The position numbers and the translations under genes are program-made. The notes under the pieces are model-generated. The model was not told the origin of the DNA. It did no database searches and was given only the letters and a program-made list of their open reading frames with translations. This document shows, in pieces, positions 20,466-30,031 of a stretch of 64,000 nucleotides of DNA; position 1 is the stretch's first letter; every line of letters begins with the position of its first letter. The stretch spans positions 744,001 to 808,000 of the forward strand of contig NC_047488.1 in NCBI RefSeq assembly GCF_002079055.1. The letters run 5' to 3'. This stretch comes from Saccharomyces paradoxus (lineage: Eukaryota; Ascomycota; Saccharomycetes; Saccharomycetales; Saccharomycetaceae).

Positions 20466-21776
20466 TTATTTTTTATCTTCGTCCTTCTTCTTTTCTAAAT
20501 GGACGTTGTTACCATTAAAGGTCGTTGGGTCTTCAGGGTCTTCTTGATGATCGTTGTTAACAAATTGGAAAATATTTGGCGAGACAGAACGTGATGCAGT
20601 TAGATTAGTTTCTGATGGGTACCTCGTTCCGCTAGGTGTCAGCAATGGTGATGCATGCGCAGAGGATTGGACAGGTTCCCGAACATTGTCGTATTGGAAA
20701 GGGTTCGATGAAGCGGTCCTGGGTAAAGAAGTCGAAGATCTAGTTTCGTGACGATTGGGCTCGGACATTTCTTCACGTTGTGGTGTTACTTCACGACCTT
20801 CATCGTTGCGCCACCATGTAGAAAATCCCTTATAGAGACGGCCCAAAAGGCCTGGTCCCTCCATCCCGGTAACAGACAGCCCAGAATGTTGGGTTTCCAG
20901 AGGTTTAAGTAATAATGCTGATCTGGGGGTTAGTTCTAGCGCCTCTAGCGTCTTCAATTCATCGGAATCCTTAAATGTCACCCTAGGAATGCCCCTATGG
21001 AATGAATACGGGCAGTCTCCATCTGTCCTGTTGAGATCCACCCATTTTCTAACGTCATTTAATGTTTCTGACGAGTTGAACTCATGTTTCAGAGTCTTGC
21101 CGTCAGTCATTCTAATTTGCAAGACGCATTTGCTGCTATGTAGCTTCTGTGCGTCTTTTATGTAATCATGAACATCCAATGGCTTATCGTCATCGAGAGT
21201 CTTGTGATGTGTTTCATCTAGGGCTTTTCTTTCTGCGCGGTCTGCCCTAACAAGTCTTATAATTCTCTCTCTTTCCTCCTCAGCTAGCTTCCTCTGTTTC
21301 AGTTGTTCACGACGTTGGATCTCTAAGGTAGTCTCAGCAATCCTTTCTCTTGCGTTTTTCTTGCGGACATCTCTGGATGGCTTTTCTTCTTTAGCCAAAC
21401 CTGGATTCGTTTCCCTGGGCGAATTCTCATGCGAAACCTTATCTTGGATGCCTATGCACGTTAATAACTTCTCCCAATGTCGGTCATTCTCGCCTTGAAT
21501 GATCAATTCTATCTTTCCGGCACGTATCAAATATATACTGGGTACAACCACATTGGGAAACACTTGCTCAAATAACTGGAACTGCTCGCTATCTTTGACC
21601 AATTTCAACCAAATACTATGTTCCGCTAAAACATCCAACGCGACTTCATCTTCCTTGAACCAACTTTTTAGCCATTGATCATCCCGGGCAGTGTTGTAAA
21701 CGGCCATCACAACGCCTTGCTTGATGGAGTCGTTTATTGCTTCTTCCACAGAATCTCTAAACAGTGCTTCTAACAT
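20466..21776 (-). CDS. UBX7: UBX-domain Cdc48 cofactor Ubx7
   Basis: Adaptor that recruits Cdc48/p97 through its UBX domain, acting near the ER and nuclear envelope. From the ATG at 21776 the protein has 436 residues, the S. cerevisiae length. The frame is open a further 22 codons upstream to a TTG, but no ATG occurs there. An N-terminal thioredoxin-like UAS-type region spans about 1-120. A coiled-coil helix rich in Arg/Glu follows at about 145-195. The UBX domain is at about 215-300, starting CVLQIRMTDGKTLKHEF, and includes the Cdc48-contacting loop (FHRGIPRVTF, in place of the usual FPR). The C-terminal tail is Ser/Asn-rich. Confidence 0.96.
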   Translation of the reverse strand: MLEALFRDSVEEAINDSIKQGVVMAVYNTARDDQWLKSWFKEDEVALDVLAEHSIWLKLVKDSEQFQLFEQVFPNVVVPSIYLIRAGKIELIIQGENDRHWEKLLTCIGIQDKVSHENSPRETNPGLAKEEKPSRDVRKKNARERIAETTLEIQRREQLKQRKLAEEERERIIRLVRADRAERKALDETHHKTLDDDKPLDVHDYIKDAQKLHSSKCVLQIRMTDGKTLKHEFNSSETLNDVRKWVDLNRTDGDCPYSFHRGIPRVTFKDSDELKTLEALELTPRSALLLKPLETQHSGLSVTGMEGPGLLGRLYKGFSTWWRNDEGREVTPQREEMSEPNRHETRSSTSLPRTASSNPFQYDNVREPVQSSAHASPLLTPSGTRYPSETNLTASRSVSPNIFQFVNNDHQEDPEDPTTFNGNNVHLEKKKDEDKK

Positions 21777-22006
21777 TTGATTCCTGCGGTTTGGTTTAGA
21801 TATCCTCGCTTCTTTGTAAGTACTTCTTTCAACCTCAGCCAAGCTCCCTTTTAAATTTTCAACGTTACTACGAGGCCCGCCGAAGTTAATAAAGAGCGGC
21901 TTTAAAAGTCATTTTAATAATTGTATGGCAAATGAAAACTCTAAATTTTTTCAAGCACGAGAGGTATCTTAACACCAGTTGCTGTATATGAGCAGCACGG
22001 ATTGTC

Positions 22007-23590
22007 ATGAGTCTCTCGCAGATATCACCTTTGCCGCATATCAAAGATGTTGTTTTAGGAGATACAGTGGGCCAGGGCGCATTTGCCTGCGTTAAAAATG
22101 CCCATCTTCAAATGGATCCCTCCATTATTCTGGCCGTCAAATTTGTTCATGTTCCAACCTGCAAAAAAATGGGACTCAGTGACAAGGACATTACAAAAGA
22201 AGTTGTTTTGCAATCGAAATGTTCTAAGCATCCTAATGTTTTGAGACTCATCGATTGTAATGTCTCGAAAGAATATATGTGGATAATACTGGAGATGGCA
22301 GATGGTGGTGACCTATTCGATAAGATTGAACCTGACATCGGAGTCGATTCTGATGTGGCCCAATTTTACTTTCAACAGCTTGTTAGTGCTATTAATTACC
22401 TGCACATAGAATGTGGAGTTGCACATCGAGACATCAAGCCTGAAAATATTTTACTCGATAAAAATGGAAATTTGAAGCTAGCTGATTTTGGGCTTGCCTC
22501 CAAATTCAAGAGGAAAGATGGTACATTACGTATATCCATGGATCAAAGGGGGTCTCCTCCCTACATGGCCCCTGAAGTATTATATTCTGAAGAGGGTTAT
22601 TACGCAGATCGAACAGACGTATGGTCTATTGGTATCCTCTTGTTCGTTTTGTTGACTGGCCAAACGCCTTGGGAAATACCTTCATTAGAAAACGAAGATT
22701 TTGTCTTCTTTATTGAAAATGATGGAAATTTAAACTTGGGACCCTGGTCAAAGATAGAATTTACTCACTTAAACCTACTCCGAAAAATTCTACAACCTGA
22801 CCCAAATAAGAGGGTGACACTGAATGCTTTAAAGTTACACCCTTGGGTATTACGTCGAGTTTCGTTTTCTGGAGATGATGGCCTCTGTAACGACCCTGAA
22901 CTCTTGGCTAAAAAACTGTTTTCTCATCTAAAAGTCTCACTGAGTAACGAAAATTATTTGAAGTTCACTCAAGATGTGAACTCTAACAACAAGTACATTT
23001 CCACTCAACCAATTGGTAACGAGTTGGCTGAACTCGAACACGATTCAGCGCATTTCAAGGCAGTTTCGAATACACAGCGTGCGTTCACTTTATATGATTC
23101 AAATATGAACGATAATAGCGGTACATTTATGACGCAAGAGGCTAAGTGGACGCAATTCATAAGCCATGATATAGCTGCTTTACAGTTTCATTCTGATGAA
23201 AATAACTGTACTGAATTACTTAAACGCCGTTTACAATTCAATCCGAATAAACTTACTAAATTTTATACTATGCAACCTATGGATATTTTGCTACCGATTT
23301 TGGAGAAAGCTTTGACTTTATCTCATATTAGAGTAAAGCCCGATCTTTTTGCAAATTTTGAAAGGTTGTGCGAATCATTGAGCTATGATAACGTTTTCCC
23401 GCTCATTATAAATATTAAAACCAAAAGTAATGGGGGTTATCAATTATCTGGTAGCATTTCCATCATCAAGATTGAAGAAGAGTTAAAAAATGTCGGATTT
23501 GAAAGAAAAACTGGTGACCCTTTAGAATGGAGAAGATTGTTCAAAAAAATTTCAATTATTTGTAGGGATATTATCCTAATTCCTAACTAA
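22007..23590 (+). CDS. CHK1: DNA-damage checkpoint kinase Chk1
   Basis: Ser/Thr effector kinase of the DNA-damage checkpoint, activated by Mec1 and Rad9; it phosphorylates securin Pds1 to hold metaphase. It is 527 residues. The kinase domain spans about 15-280: Gly loop GDTVGQGAFACVK, ATP lysine Lys45 (LAVKF), catalytic Asp142 in HRDIKPEN, Asp160 in DFG, and an APE motif after the activation loop (YMAPEVLY). The C-terminal regulatory region (about 380-527) has the KA1-like pattern of the family. All catalytic residues are intact. It is divergent from UBX7. Confidence 0.98.
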   Translation: MSLSQISPLPHIKDVVLGDTVGQGAFACVKNAHLQMDPSIILAVKFVHVPTCKKMGLSDKDITKEVVLQSKCSKHPNVLRLIDCNVSKEYMWIILEMADGGDLFDKIEPDIGVDSDVAQFYFQQLVSAINYLHIECGVAHRDIKPENILLDKNGNLKLADFGLASKFKRKDGTLRISMDQRGSPPYMAPEVLYSEEGYYADRTDVWSIGILLFVLLTGQTPWEIPSLENEDFVFFIENDGNLNLGPWSKIEFTHLNLLRKILQPDPNKRVTLNALKLHPWVLRRVSFSGDDGLCNDPELLAKKLFSHLKVSLSNENYLKFTQDVNSNNKYISTQPIGNELAELEHDSAHFKAVSNTQRAFTLYDSNMNDNSGTFMTQEAKWTQFISHDIAALQFHSDENNCTELLKRRLQFNPNKLTKFYTMQPMDILLPILEKALTLSHIRVKPDLFANFERLCESLSYDNVFPLIINIKTKSNGGYQLSGSISIIKIEEELKNVGFERKTGDPLEWRRLFKKISIICRDIILIPN

Positions 23591-23767
23591 AACAAAGATT
23601 TTGGACCTAAAATAAAGGTTAATATGTTTTAATTGAAAAAAAAATTTCCCTCTTTCTACGTATTATATATTTCACTTCATTTCTGTGTGTCGTTGTAACT
23701 ATATATTATTTGCGAGGTTTTAATATTGTAGTTACTTTATTGCCGTTTCGATCTATTCTACAAACAA

Positions 23768-26700
23768 TCAGCCCATATCATTGTCCCTGTTTGAGTAATA
23801 TTCGAGCCTCATCATGAAATCTAGTAATTCAATCCTCAAGTTTCTTCTTTCCTCCACAGATATCCCGTTTAAGTCCCCTGGTGTGAACCCCCTCAATCTG
23901 CCTACCAACCTTCTCGACTTTTTCGAGGAAAAGTGTGCCTTCAGTGAGGGTGTAGCCTCCCTAGATGTAGCGTCTTCGTTGCCATCTCCCACCAATGAAG
24001 GATCAGCATCAGCTTCTGTGTGCGCTTGGGCCAATTGAATTTCGCCATGTTTTTCTTCTTTTCCACCTATTGCTTTGGGCGCTGTGCCTAAGCCATTGCG
24101 TCCTATGATATTCGTATTTGCTGCGAGGCGGGGAGGTGAATCTGGCGGCATTAACTCATTTCTTTGCAATCTTTTTTTCAATTTCTCTTTTATTTGGCTC
24201 TTTGATTCCTGTATTTTTAGTGAATTGAAAATGGGTATACGTATTTCCGGTAACACTGAAATATCTGCCACTTCAGGTTGTTCTTTCAGAAGACTTGTCT
24301 CTTTAGATGCTACTTGCTCCATCGCTTTTAAAAAGCCCTCGTCTCTGCCATCCTCTTCAACTGGAACAAAATCGTCATTAATATTGGCTTTCTTATCTTC
24401 TTTAAGTTGTCCCTCCAGATTTTTAATGGGCTCAAGTGTTCCGCAACCTTCTAAGCGTTCGCTGAGACTTTCTTCGATCGTAACAGCTTTCCTAGATTCT
24501 TCTTCGACACTTTGAATTTGGATGCTGTCTATTTTCTTGGCATTTTGGTTCACACTGTTTATTTCATCTGATTGACGGTTCTCTCCCGTAGCCATACCAT
24601 GTTCATCTTCATTATAATGCAAGGCATCCGCTTTTGATTTTTCCGTTTGTTTTGAATTATTGAGAAATATGGCCTCACTCGAGGTATGAATTCCATCACC
24701 CATCCCCTCGTTCATAGCTGGCAAGGTTTGCTCAACATTATAAGTCCAGTTTTTGTCTTCATTCTCATTATTATGAGAGGCGGTTTTCTTCACAGTTTTG
24801 TTTTGTGTGATATTGTCTTCTGTAGGACTTTCATTATCAATGATATTCATACTTTCCTTCTTCTCCAGGCTTTGATCTTTTTCCTCTTGTTCATTTCCCT
24901 TCTTTTCTGTTACGGTTTGCTTGTCAAGACTTAAAGTGGCCGTTAATGAACGTTCACTACACTTCGGATCTATTTTTTGGCTATTTCTTAGGGTTAACAA
25001 AGATTCTTCGTTAGCCACGCTCTTGACATTAGTACGTACAACTTCAGTGCTTAGTGACACCGCTTCCTCCTCAGGAGGTAAAACGTTCGCCGCCTCTTCA
25101 TGACCTTTCGAAGTTTTGTCTTCAGATATAGGTGTTTCTTCGGCAGAACGTTGCAGAAAATTATCACTATTAACCGAGTTGTGATCAGGATTCGGTTTAA
25201 AGAACTTATTTGTTACTTCCCTGAGTTCACCAGTGAAAACTTCTGTCTGTTTGTATGCGTTCGCTCCAGAGGAGTGCGTATCGTTGTCATCTTCATGAAG
25301 CTCGCTAACTTCCGTCTCATCGCTTTTAGTAAAATGGATGCTGGTACGATTGACAGTGTTTTCATCTAACTGCGTACTCTTCATCTGCTGATGTATTTCT
25401 CTGGCGCTTTCATTATCCACTTCTTCTAGTGTTTCATCAGCAAATGACCTGCTTCGCTTAGCAAGTGTTTCTTGCTGTGCTAAATTCATTATTGGAATAT
25501 TTTTAAGTTTTATCGTCCCGGAATTTTTTGCATCAAGTTGGGAAGATAATTGATATGAAGAGGGAGGGTCCTTTATCCCCTGCGTAGCGGGAACCTGAAT
25601 ATCTTCAAAATCTGCTTTTCTGTGTAAGTTTGAAACCTCCTTTTCGCTCTCTCCATGTGGTACATATGTCGAGTTAGCGTTAGGTGTCGTGTCAATTTCT
25701 TTGCTTGAGTCTCCTTGATGAACTACATCCGATTCCTGTATCCACTTACCTATCGTCTTTAATGTCGCATTATAGGTTCTTTTATCTTTGAACTTACGAT
25801 TATGTGATTTGATGAGGTCAATTAATAGAGCAACCATATCAATAGTTTGACGGTTAGGATTTGGCGGTAATATACTAATTAACATGGAAAAAAATTTTTT
25901 GGCCGCACTTCTAGAAAGCGGTTTAGTCAGATATAGCAAGACCAATTCACGGAGCATATTCGCACTCTTCTCATGTTTTTGCTTATTGGACCTAACTGGA
26001 TTTAGAAAGAAAACTAATAGCGGCTCCTTTAATTTCTCCAAAAGTTGGATCTCTTTCTGCGCAATGATTTTTTCAAGCAGCTCCAATATATAATCGTTAT
26101 CTGCATTCCCAATCTTTTCAGTAACTGCTGTCAGTAACTTCCCATTTGGCTTGTCATTATACGTCAGTAATTTTAACAGCAGCTCCGGATTTATTTTCAA
26201 AAGTACTTCGTCAGTCACTTTTCCACAGAACTCATCTAAATGGTCCGTCATGCTATTCTTTAAACAAAAATACAATAGGCCACTAAATAATGGTTCAATA
26301 GGGTTTCTGGTTGTCAGACAAAGAAGCTCTCCGATTATTTCTGATTTTTCTAGCTCGCTATCAGGGGCATTTTGTAAAACGCTTTCGATTTCTGAAAAAT
26401 TTTGATTTAGCTGGTCAAGCTGTTGGCCCTTCAACAGCCAACGAATTAGTGTAAGCTGTTCAGAAGATTTGAATAATTTCATGTTTGCTGCAAAATAGGA
26501 TGCTCTACTCCGTGGCAATAGTTTTATTAGGAAATCTGAATCTAGATCGGGGATGGAGTTTAACAAAGTTGGGTTGGAACAAATACAATACTCCAATATA
26601 TCAATAAAATTGTTATTCCTCAAAAATGGGAGTAGTCCGAAAAACAGTTCAGGATTCCCTGGTAAAGAAGTTTTTAGAAGCGTAATGAGATCCGCGTTCA

Positions 26701-29536
26701 ATCTGTTTTCGTTTTTTGAAACATAGCTTTGAATGAAATAAATAAAATTATTGTTTGACCACTTGGATACGTGAAGTAGTGTAAACAGATTAACTGGAAA
26801 GCTGAGTTTCAAACACAGGTCCAAAAAATTCTCAATGGAGTTTTCATTCGGGACTTTATCCACAATATTGGCCAAACTCTGAAATTCTCTGAAGGATATA
26901 TTTGGTGGTAGTAGCGTTGATCCAACCCAATTTTGAGCGTATACTTCAGTTTTCTTATCTTCCAACTCTAGAAACTTTTCTATTATCAAAAATTCAGACG
27001 TTTCATTTCGAGCTTTCCGGATAACTTCTTTCAAGAGGTCTAGAGTCATGTTTCCTTGCAAAATACCAACTTTTGAAAATTGAATATTGAAATTTATCAA
27101 TGATGAATCATGTTTCCTTAAAAACAGGTCCAAAAATGCATAAACAAAGGATGGAATTACAGCCCCATAAAAGTCGCGAAAAATAGGCTTATCTTTATTA
27201 TTTTGAGCAACTTTTAATATCAGACTACTGAATGCTTCCAAATGGATTTGATCCTTCTTATCCTCTGGAAGGTGTTTCAAAGACGTAAGAATCAAATCGT
27301 GGGCCAAATTAACATTAGAAATAGCTGCTTCAACGGCTTGAAACACAACTTTCATGATTTTATCGTATGCAGACTTGATGATCTGCGAGGGCAGGCTTGA
27401 TATGTCTTTGAGTTTCACACCTTCCGAGGCTATTACACTCATCGAGTGAATATGCTTTTTATTTTTTCTTTCCAACGCAACATCTGCATTCTTTCCCCCA
27501 ATTAGTAAATGTAGAACTGTGAGGAGTACATTCTGTAAGTGAATAGAATCATACTTGAAAACATAATCTTCATAAATTGGTGCTATTAGATGGTCCCAAA
27601 ATAATTCAAACATATCTGCTGACAGATTTTTATTACTTGTAAATGCAGTATAAACAACACCTAAAAGGTGATAGATGATTCCTTCTCTAGTACTTGGATC
27701 ATTCACATATGGCAACGTCATTTGAAAAGGGGTTTGCAAAAGTGACAGTAACATTTTGTTTCCTTCCTGATTTTTCAATGATATTTTTGTGCAGATGCAG
27801 TAGGTAATAATTCTCCAAACTTTAATGGACATTAAGCGGGTCTTGGGTTGGTTATTGATAAAGCACAGATTATTCAAACTAAACCAACCCTTGTTGGAAT
27901 CTGATGTCAGATCATATACTCTTTTTCCGTTATCATATAGCAACCCAGTCATTGAAAGCCACAAATCCATTGCTAGCTTATTGTCGTTTTTAACCACAAT
28001 ATAGTTTTTTATCTGTTTTGTCAGAAGATGACCAATTGTCACTTTACTCAAATCAGCGGTCTCACTTGAGTTCAACGGTAGCTTAGATAAGAATTTTTCC
28101 GGGATTGTTTCGGTTATTGGAGATAGCACGACACACTGGTAAATTCTTTCATGCTCATCAACGAAATCTAAGCATTTTTTTAGCAGTTCTAGTAAAACAA
28201 CTATTGAAGTTATGAGAATTTTCATGGAGTAAACTTCATCTCCGATGATAATTCTAGGTAAGACCTCACCTGGTAACCAAGAAGTTACTGTCTCAATCAT
28301 TAATTTTGGATACTTGCTTAAAAATCCCCTTATAAGCAGCAATTTTTCGTATATCAGGTTGTGGCTATTGATTTCCATTATTTTAGTGAAAGTACTGATG
28401 ATAGGCTTGATTTCTTCGTTGCTCAAAAAAAAAGTACCGAATTTCTCATCTCTTAAGAAAGAAACTTGTGCCGTTATAATTATCTTATTTGAATTTTCAT
28501 TTTTTAGTGCATCGGTGGTCCATCTGTAAATAGCTTTTAATTTATTAACCAAATCCGGCCTTTTCGTTAGCCACCTTACGATCTTGAAATTGGACATAAT
28601 AGCACCGAAGAATCGAACTATTTGAACATATAGTCTAATCACAAATGGATTTTTTTTTTCGCTGCTACTTAGTAATGTATCTTGTGCCGTCAGTAGATGT
28701 GGTATGCATACTTCAATAATACTTTCTATATTCACAATTAGAACGTTGAATTTCTGATCAACCTCGTTAACATTTTTAGTAGTTAAAATGGGTATAATAT
28801 TATTAAATGTTGCATACACCTCAAACTTCCTCGCGACGTATTCTTCAGATTCTTGGCGCAGGATGCCTAATCCGCCCTCTATAATCTCTTTGAACTCTGA
28901 AACACTTTCATTATCGATTAAACTATGAATCTCACCGCTCACCCAATAATTTAAAGAATGAGGATTTAATCCGATGGTTTCCTTATAAGGTGATGTGAAA
29001 ATATTACCATTGTGCAATTTGTGTTGAGTGTATTGGAGTTTATTGTAGCTCAAGTCACTTACTGTCCTCACCGAAGGCATTCTGTTTCTCAAAATTGATT
29101 TTCCTGGTTTGCTTGATGGGGAAGGTTTAGGTGAGGAGCCCGGTACGTGATGAAGTGGTGATGATTCTAGTCTATCAGAAAAAGCTACACTTTTTGTAAC
29201 CGGAGATACATTATCACTATTAGAGGCGGACAACTCGGGAAGACTCTGCATTAGTCTATTTCCTGCATCTTCTGAATATGAATTCGTGTTAGTTGTTGAT
29301 AAATCAGATTGTTTATTCTCACAATTGCTTGAAGACGCTAGCTTTCGTCTCTTCGGTGTTGGTGATAGATCGCTTCGTATATGCATTTGAGCTTGTGGAG
29401 ATGGAGGTGGTGGTAAGTTTACCTTCATCCACGGAGAACTTCCATTGGAATGTGCATCGTGTTGGGACCTACGGAGGATATGCTGATCAATTCGATCTAT
29501 CGTATGTTTCTTTTTATCTGAGAAATCTTTGGACAT
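23768..29536 (-). CDS. RIF1: Telomere-length and replication-timing regulator Rif1
   Basis: Rap1-interacting factor that limits telomerase, delays origin firing by bringing PP1 (Glc7) to the helicase kinase DDK targets, and protects ends. From the ATG at 29536 it has 1922 residues, against 1916 in S. cerevisiae; five codons upstream to a GTG were dropped. The PP1-docking motifs KSVAF and KSILR are at about residues 114-150. A long HEAT-repeat hook (about 180-1320) follows, then an acidic, Ser/Thr-rich disordered region with SQ/TQ sites. A Rap1-binding peptide (VLPEIRIPIFNSL) and the small C-terminal oligomerisation domain (ending LLDFMMRLEYYS) complete it. The disordered third is the most diverged stretch of the window. 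Confidence 0.97.
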   Translation of the reverse strand: MSKDFSDKKKHTIDRIDQHILRRSQHDAHSNGSSPWMKVNLPPPPSPQAQMHIRSDLSPTPKRRKLASSSNCENKQSDLSTTNTNSYSEDAGNRLMQSLPELSASNSDNVSPVTKSVAFSDRLESSPLHHVPGSSPKPSPSSKPGKSILRNRMPSVRTVSDLSYNKLQYTQHKLHNGNIFTSPYKETIGLNPHSLNYWVSGEIHSLIDNESVSEFKEIIEGGLGILRQESEEYVARKFEVYATFNNIIPILTTKNVNEVDQKFNVLIVNIESIIEVCIPHLLTAQDTLLSSSEKKNPFVIRLYVQIVRFFGAIMSNFKIVRWLTKRPDLVNKLKAIYRWTTDALKNENSNKIIITAQVSFLRDEKFGTFFLSNEEIKPIISTFTKIMEINSHNLIYEKLLLIRGFLSKYPKLMIETVTSWLPGEVLPRIIIGDEVYSMKILITSIVVLLELLKKCLDFVDEHERIYQCVVLSPITETIPEKFLSKLPLNSSETADLSKVTIGHLLTKQIKNYIVVKNDNKLAMDLWLSMTGLLYDNGKRVYDLTSDSNKGWFSLNNLCFINNQPKTRLMSIKVWRIITYCICTKISLKNQEGNKMLLSLLQTPFQMTLPYVNDPSTREGIIYHLLGVVYTAFTSNKNLSADMFELFWDHLIAPIYEDYVFKYDSIHLQNVLLTVLHLLIGGKNADVALERKNKKHIHSMSVIASEGVKLKDISSLPSQIIKSAYDKIMKVVFQAVEAAISNVNLAHDLILTSLKHLPEDKKDQIHLEAFSSLILKVAQNNKDKPIFRDFYGAVIPSFVYAFLDLFLRKHDSSLINFNIQFSKVGILQGNMTLDLLKEVIRKARNETSEFLIIEKFLELEDKKTEVYAQNWVGSTLLPPNISFREFQSLANIVDKVPNENSIENFLDLCLKLSFPVNLFTLLHVSKWSNNNFIYFIQSYVSKNENRLNADLITLLKTSLPGNPELFFGLLPFLRNNNFIDILEYCICSNPTLLNSIPDLDSDFLIKLLPRSRASYFAANMKLFKSSEQLTLIRWLLKGQQLDQLNQNFSEIESVLQNAPDSELEKSEIIGELLCLTTRNPIEPLFSGLLYFCLKNSMTDHLDEFCGKVTDEVLLKINPELLLKLLTYNDKPNGKLLTAVTEKIGNADNDYILELLEKIIAQKEIQLLEKLKEPLLVFFLNPVRSNKQKHEKSANMLRELVLLYLTKPLSRSAAKKFFSMLISILPPNPNRQTIDMVALLIDLIKSHNRKFKDKRTYNATLKTIGKWIQESDVVHQGDSSKEIDTTPNANSTYVPHGESEKEVSNLHRKADFEDIQVPATQGIKDPPSSYQLSSQLDAKNSGTIKLKNIPIMNLAQQETLAKRSRSFADETLEEVDNESAREIHQQMKSTQLDENTVNRTSIHFTKSDETEVSELHEDDNDTHSSGANAYKQTEVFTGELREVTNKFFKPNPDHNSVNSDNFLQRSAEETPISEDKTSKGHEEAANVLPPEEEAVSLSTEVVRTNVKSVANEESLLTLRNSQKIDPKCSERSLTATLSLDKQTVTEKKGNEQEEKDQSLEKKESMNIIDNESPTEDNITQNKTVKKTASHNNENEDKNWTYNVEQTLPAMNEGMGDGIHTSSEAIFLNNSKQTEKSKADALHYNEDEHGMATGENRQSDEINSVNQNAKKIDSIQIQSVEEESRKAVTIEESLSERLEGCGTLEPIKNLEGQLKEDKKANINDDFVPVEEDGRDEGFLKAMEQVASKETSLLKEQPEVADISVLPEIRIPIFNSLKIQESKSQIKEKLKKRLQRNELMPPDSPPRLAANTNIIGRNGLGTAPKAIGGKEEKHGEIQLAQAHTEADADPSLVGDGNEDATSREATPSLKAHFSSKKSRRLVGRLRGFTPGDLNGISVEERRNLRIELLDFMMRLEYYSNRDNDMG

Positions 29537-30031
29537 TGCAAAATTAGCCACAAAAGGGACTCTGCAATAGCGTTGACGAATATGGATATATTCCCTTCTA
29601 ACTCCTTAAATATTGGTGCTGGCAAGCTGCCTCAAACTGCTATAAGAATGCGTAATTGCTTTCAACCTTCTTGCTAACGATGAGTCGCCAATAAATAAAA
29701 ATCAACGCGTCGGTCAATTATAGTAGCTTTCTATTATAGTAAATATGACAGAAGAAGAAAAATACAAAGAACTGAGGTTGAAAATGGTATGAAATCCACT
29801 TCCTTTCTTCTGACATGCGATTCCTTATCAGAAATGAAGACTATTGACAATTTAAAGTCGAAATAGTTACCATTGCTATATAAATAATTGTCGAGGCTCT
29901 TTTTTATGATTTGTAAAGGATAACAGCGGTTCTTTTGTACGTAGTTTAAGTTGTTAATTTTAAATACTTTCTTTAAAATTGGTAATTTCGTATTAATTAT
30001 ACACTTAGACGTATACATATATAACAAAAGT
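29537..30031. other. PPS1-RIF1 intergenic region (RIF1 promoter)
   Basis: This 495-bp spacer lies between two minus-strand genes: the PPS1 3' end and the RIF1 promoter. It holds an MCB element, listed separately. A 94-codon minus-strand frame (29734-30018) is AT-rich and looks spurious. Confidence 0.75.
29705..29710. promoter_or_regulatory. MCB element (MBF site) upstream of RIF1
   Basis: ACGCGT, the core MluI cell-cycle box bound by Swi6-Mbp1, is 169 bp upstream of the RIF1 ATG. It would give G1/S transcription, consistent with a replication regulator. It is a single six-base match, so the evidence is moderate. Confidence 0.45.

Noticed and set aside
29734-30018. 94-codon minus-strand frame between PPS1 and RIF1
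   Set aside because: Composition is that of AT-rich spacer (Ile, Leu, Asn, Lys, Tyr) with no domain. It sits in the PPS1 3' region and RIF1 promoter.
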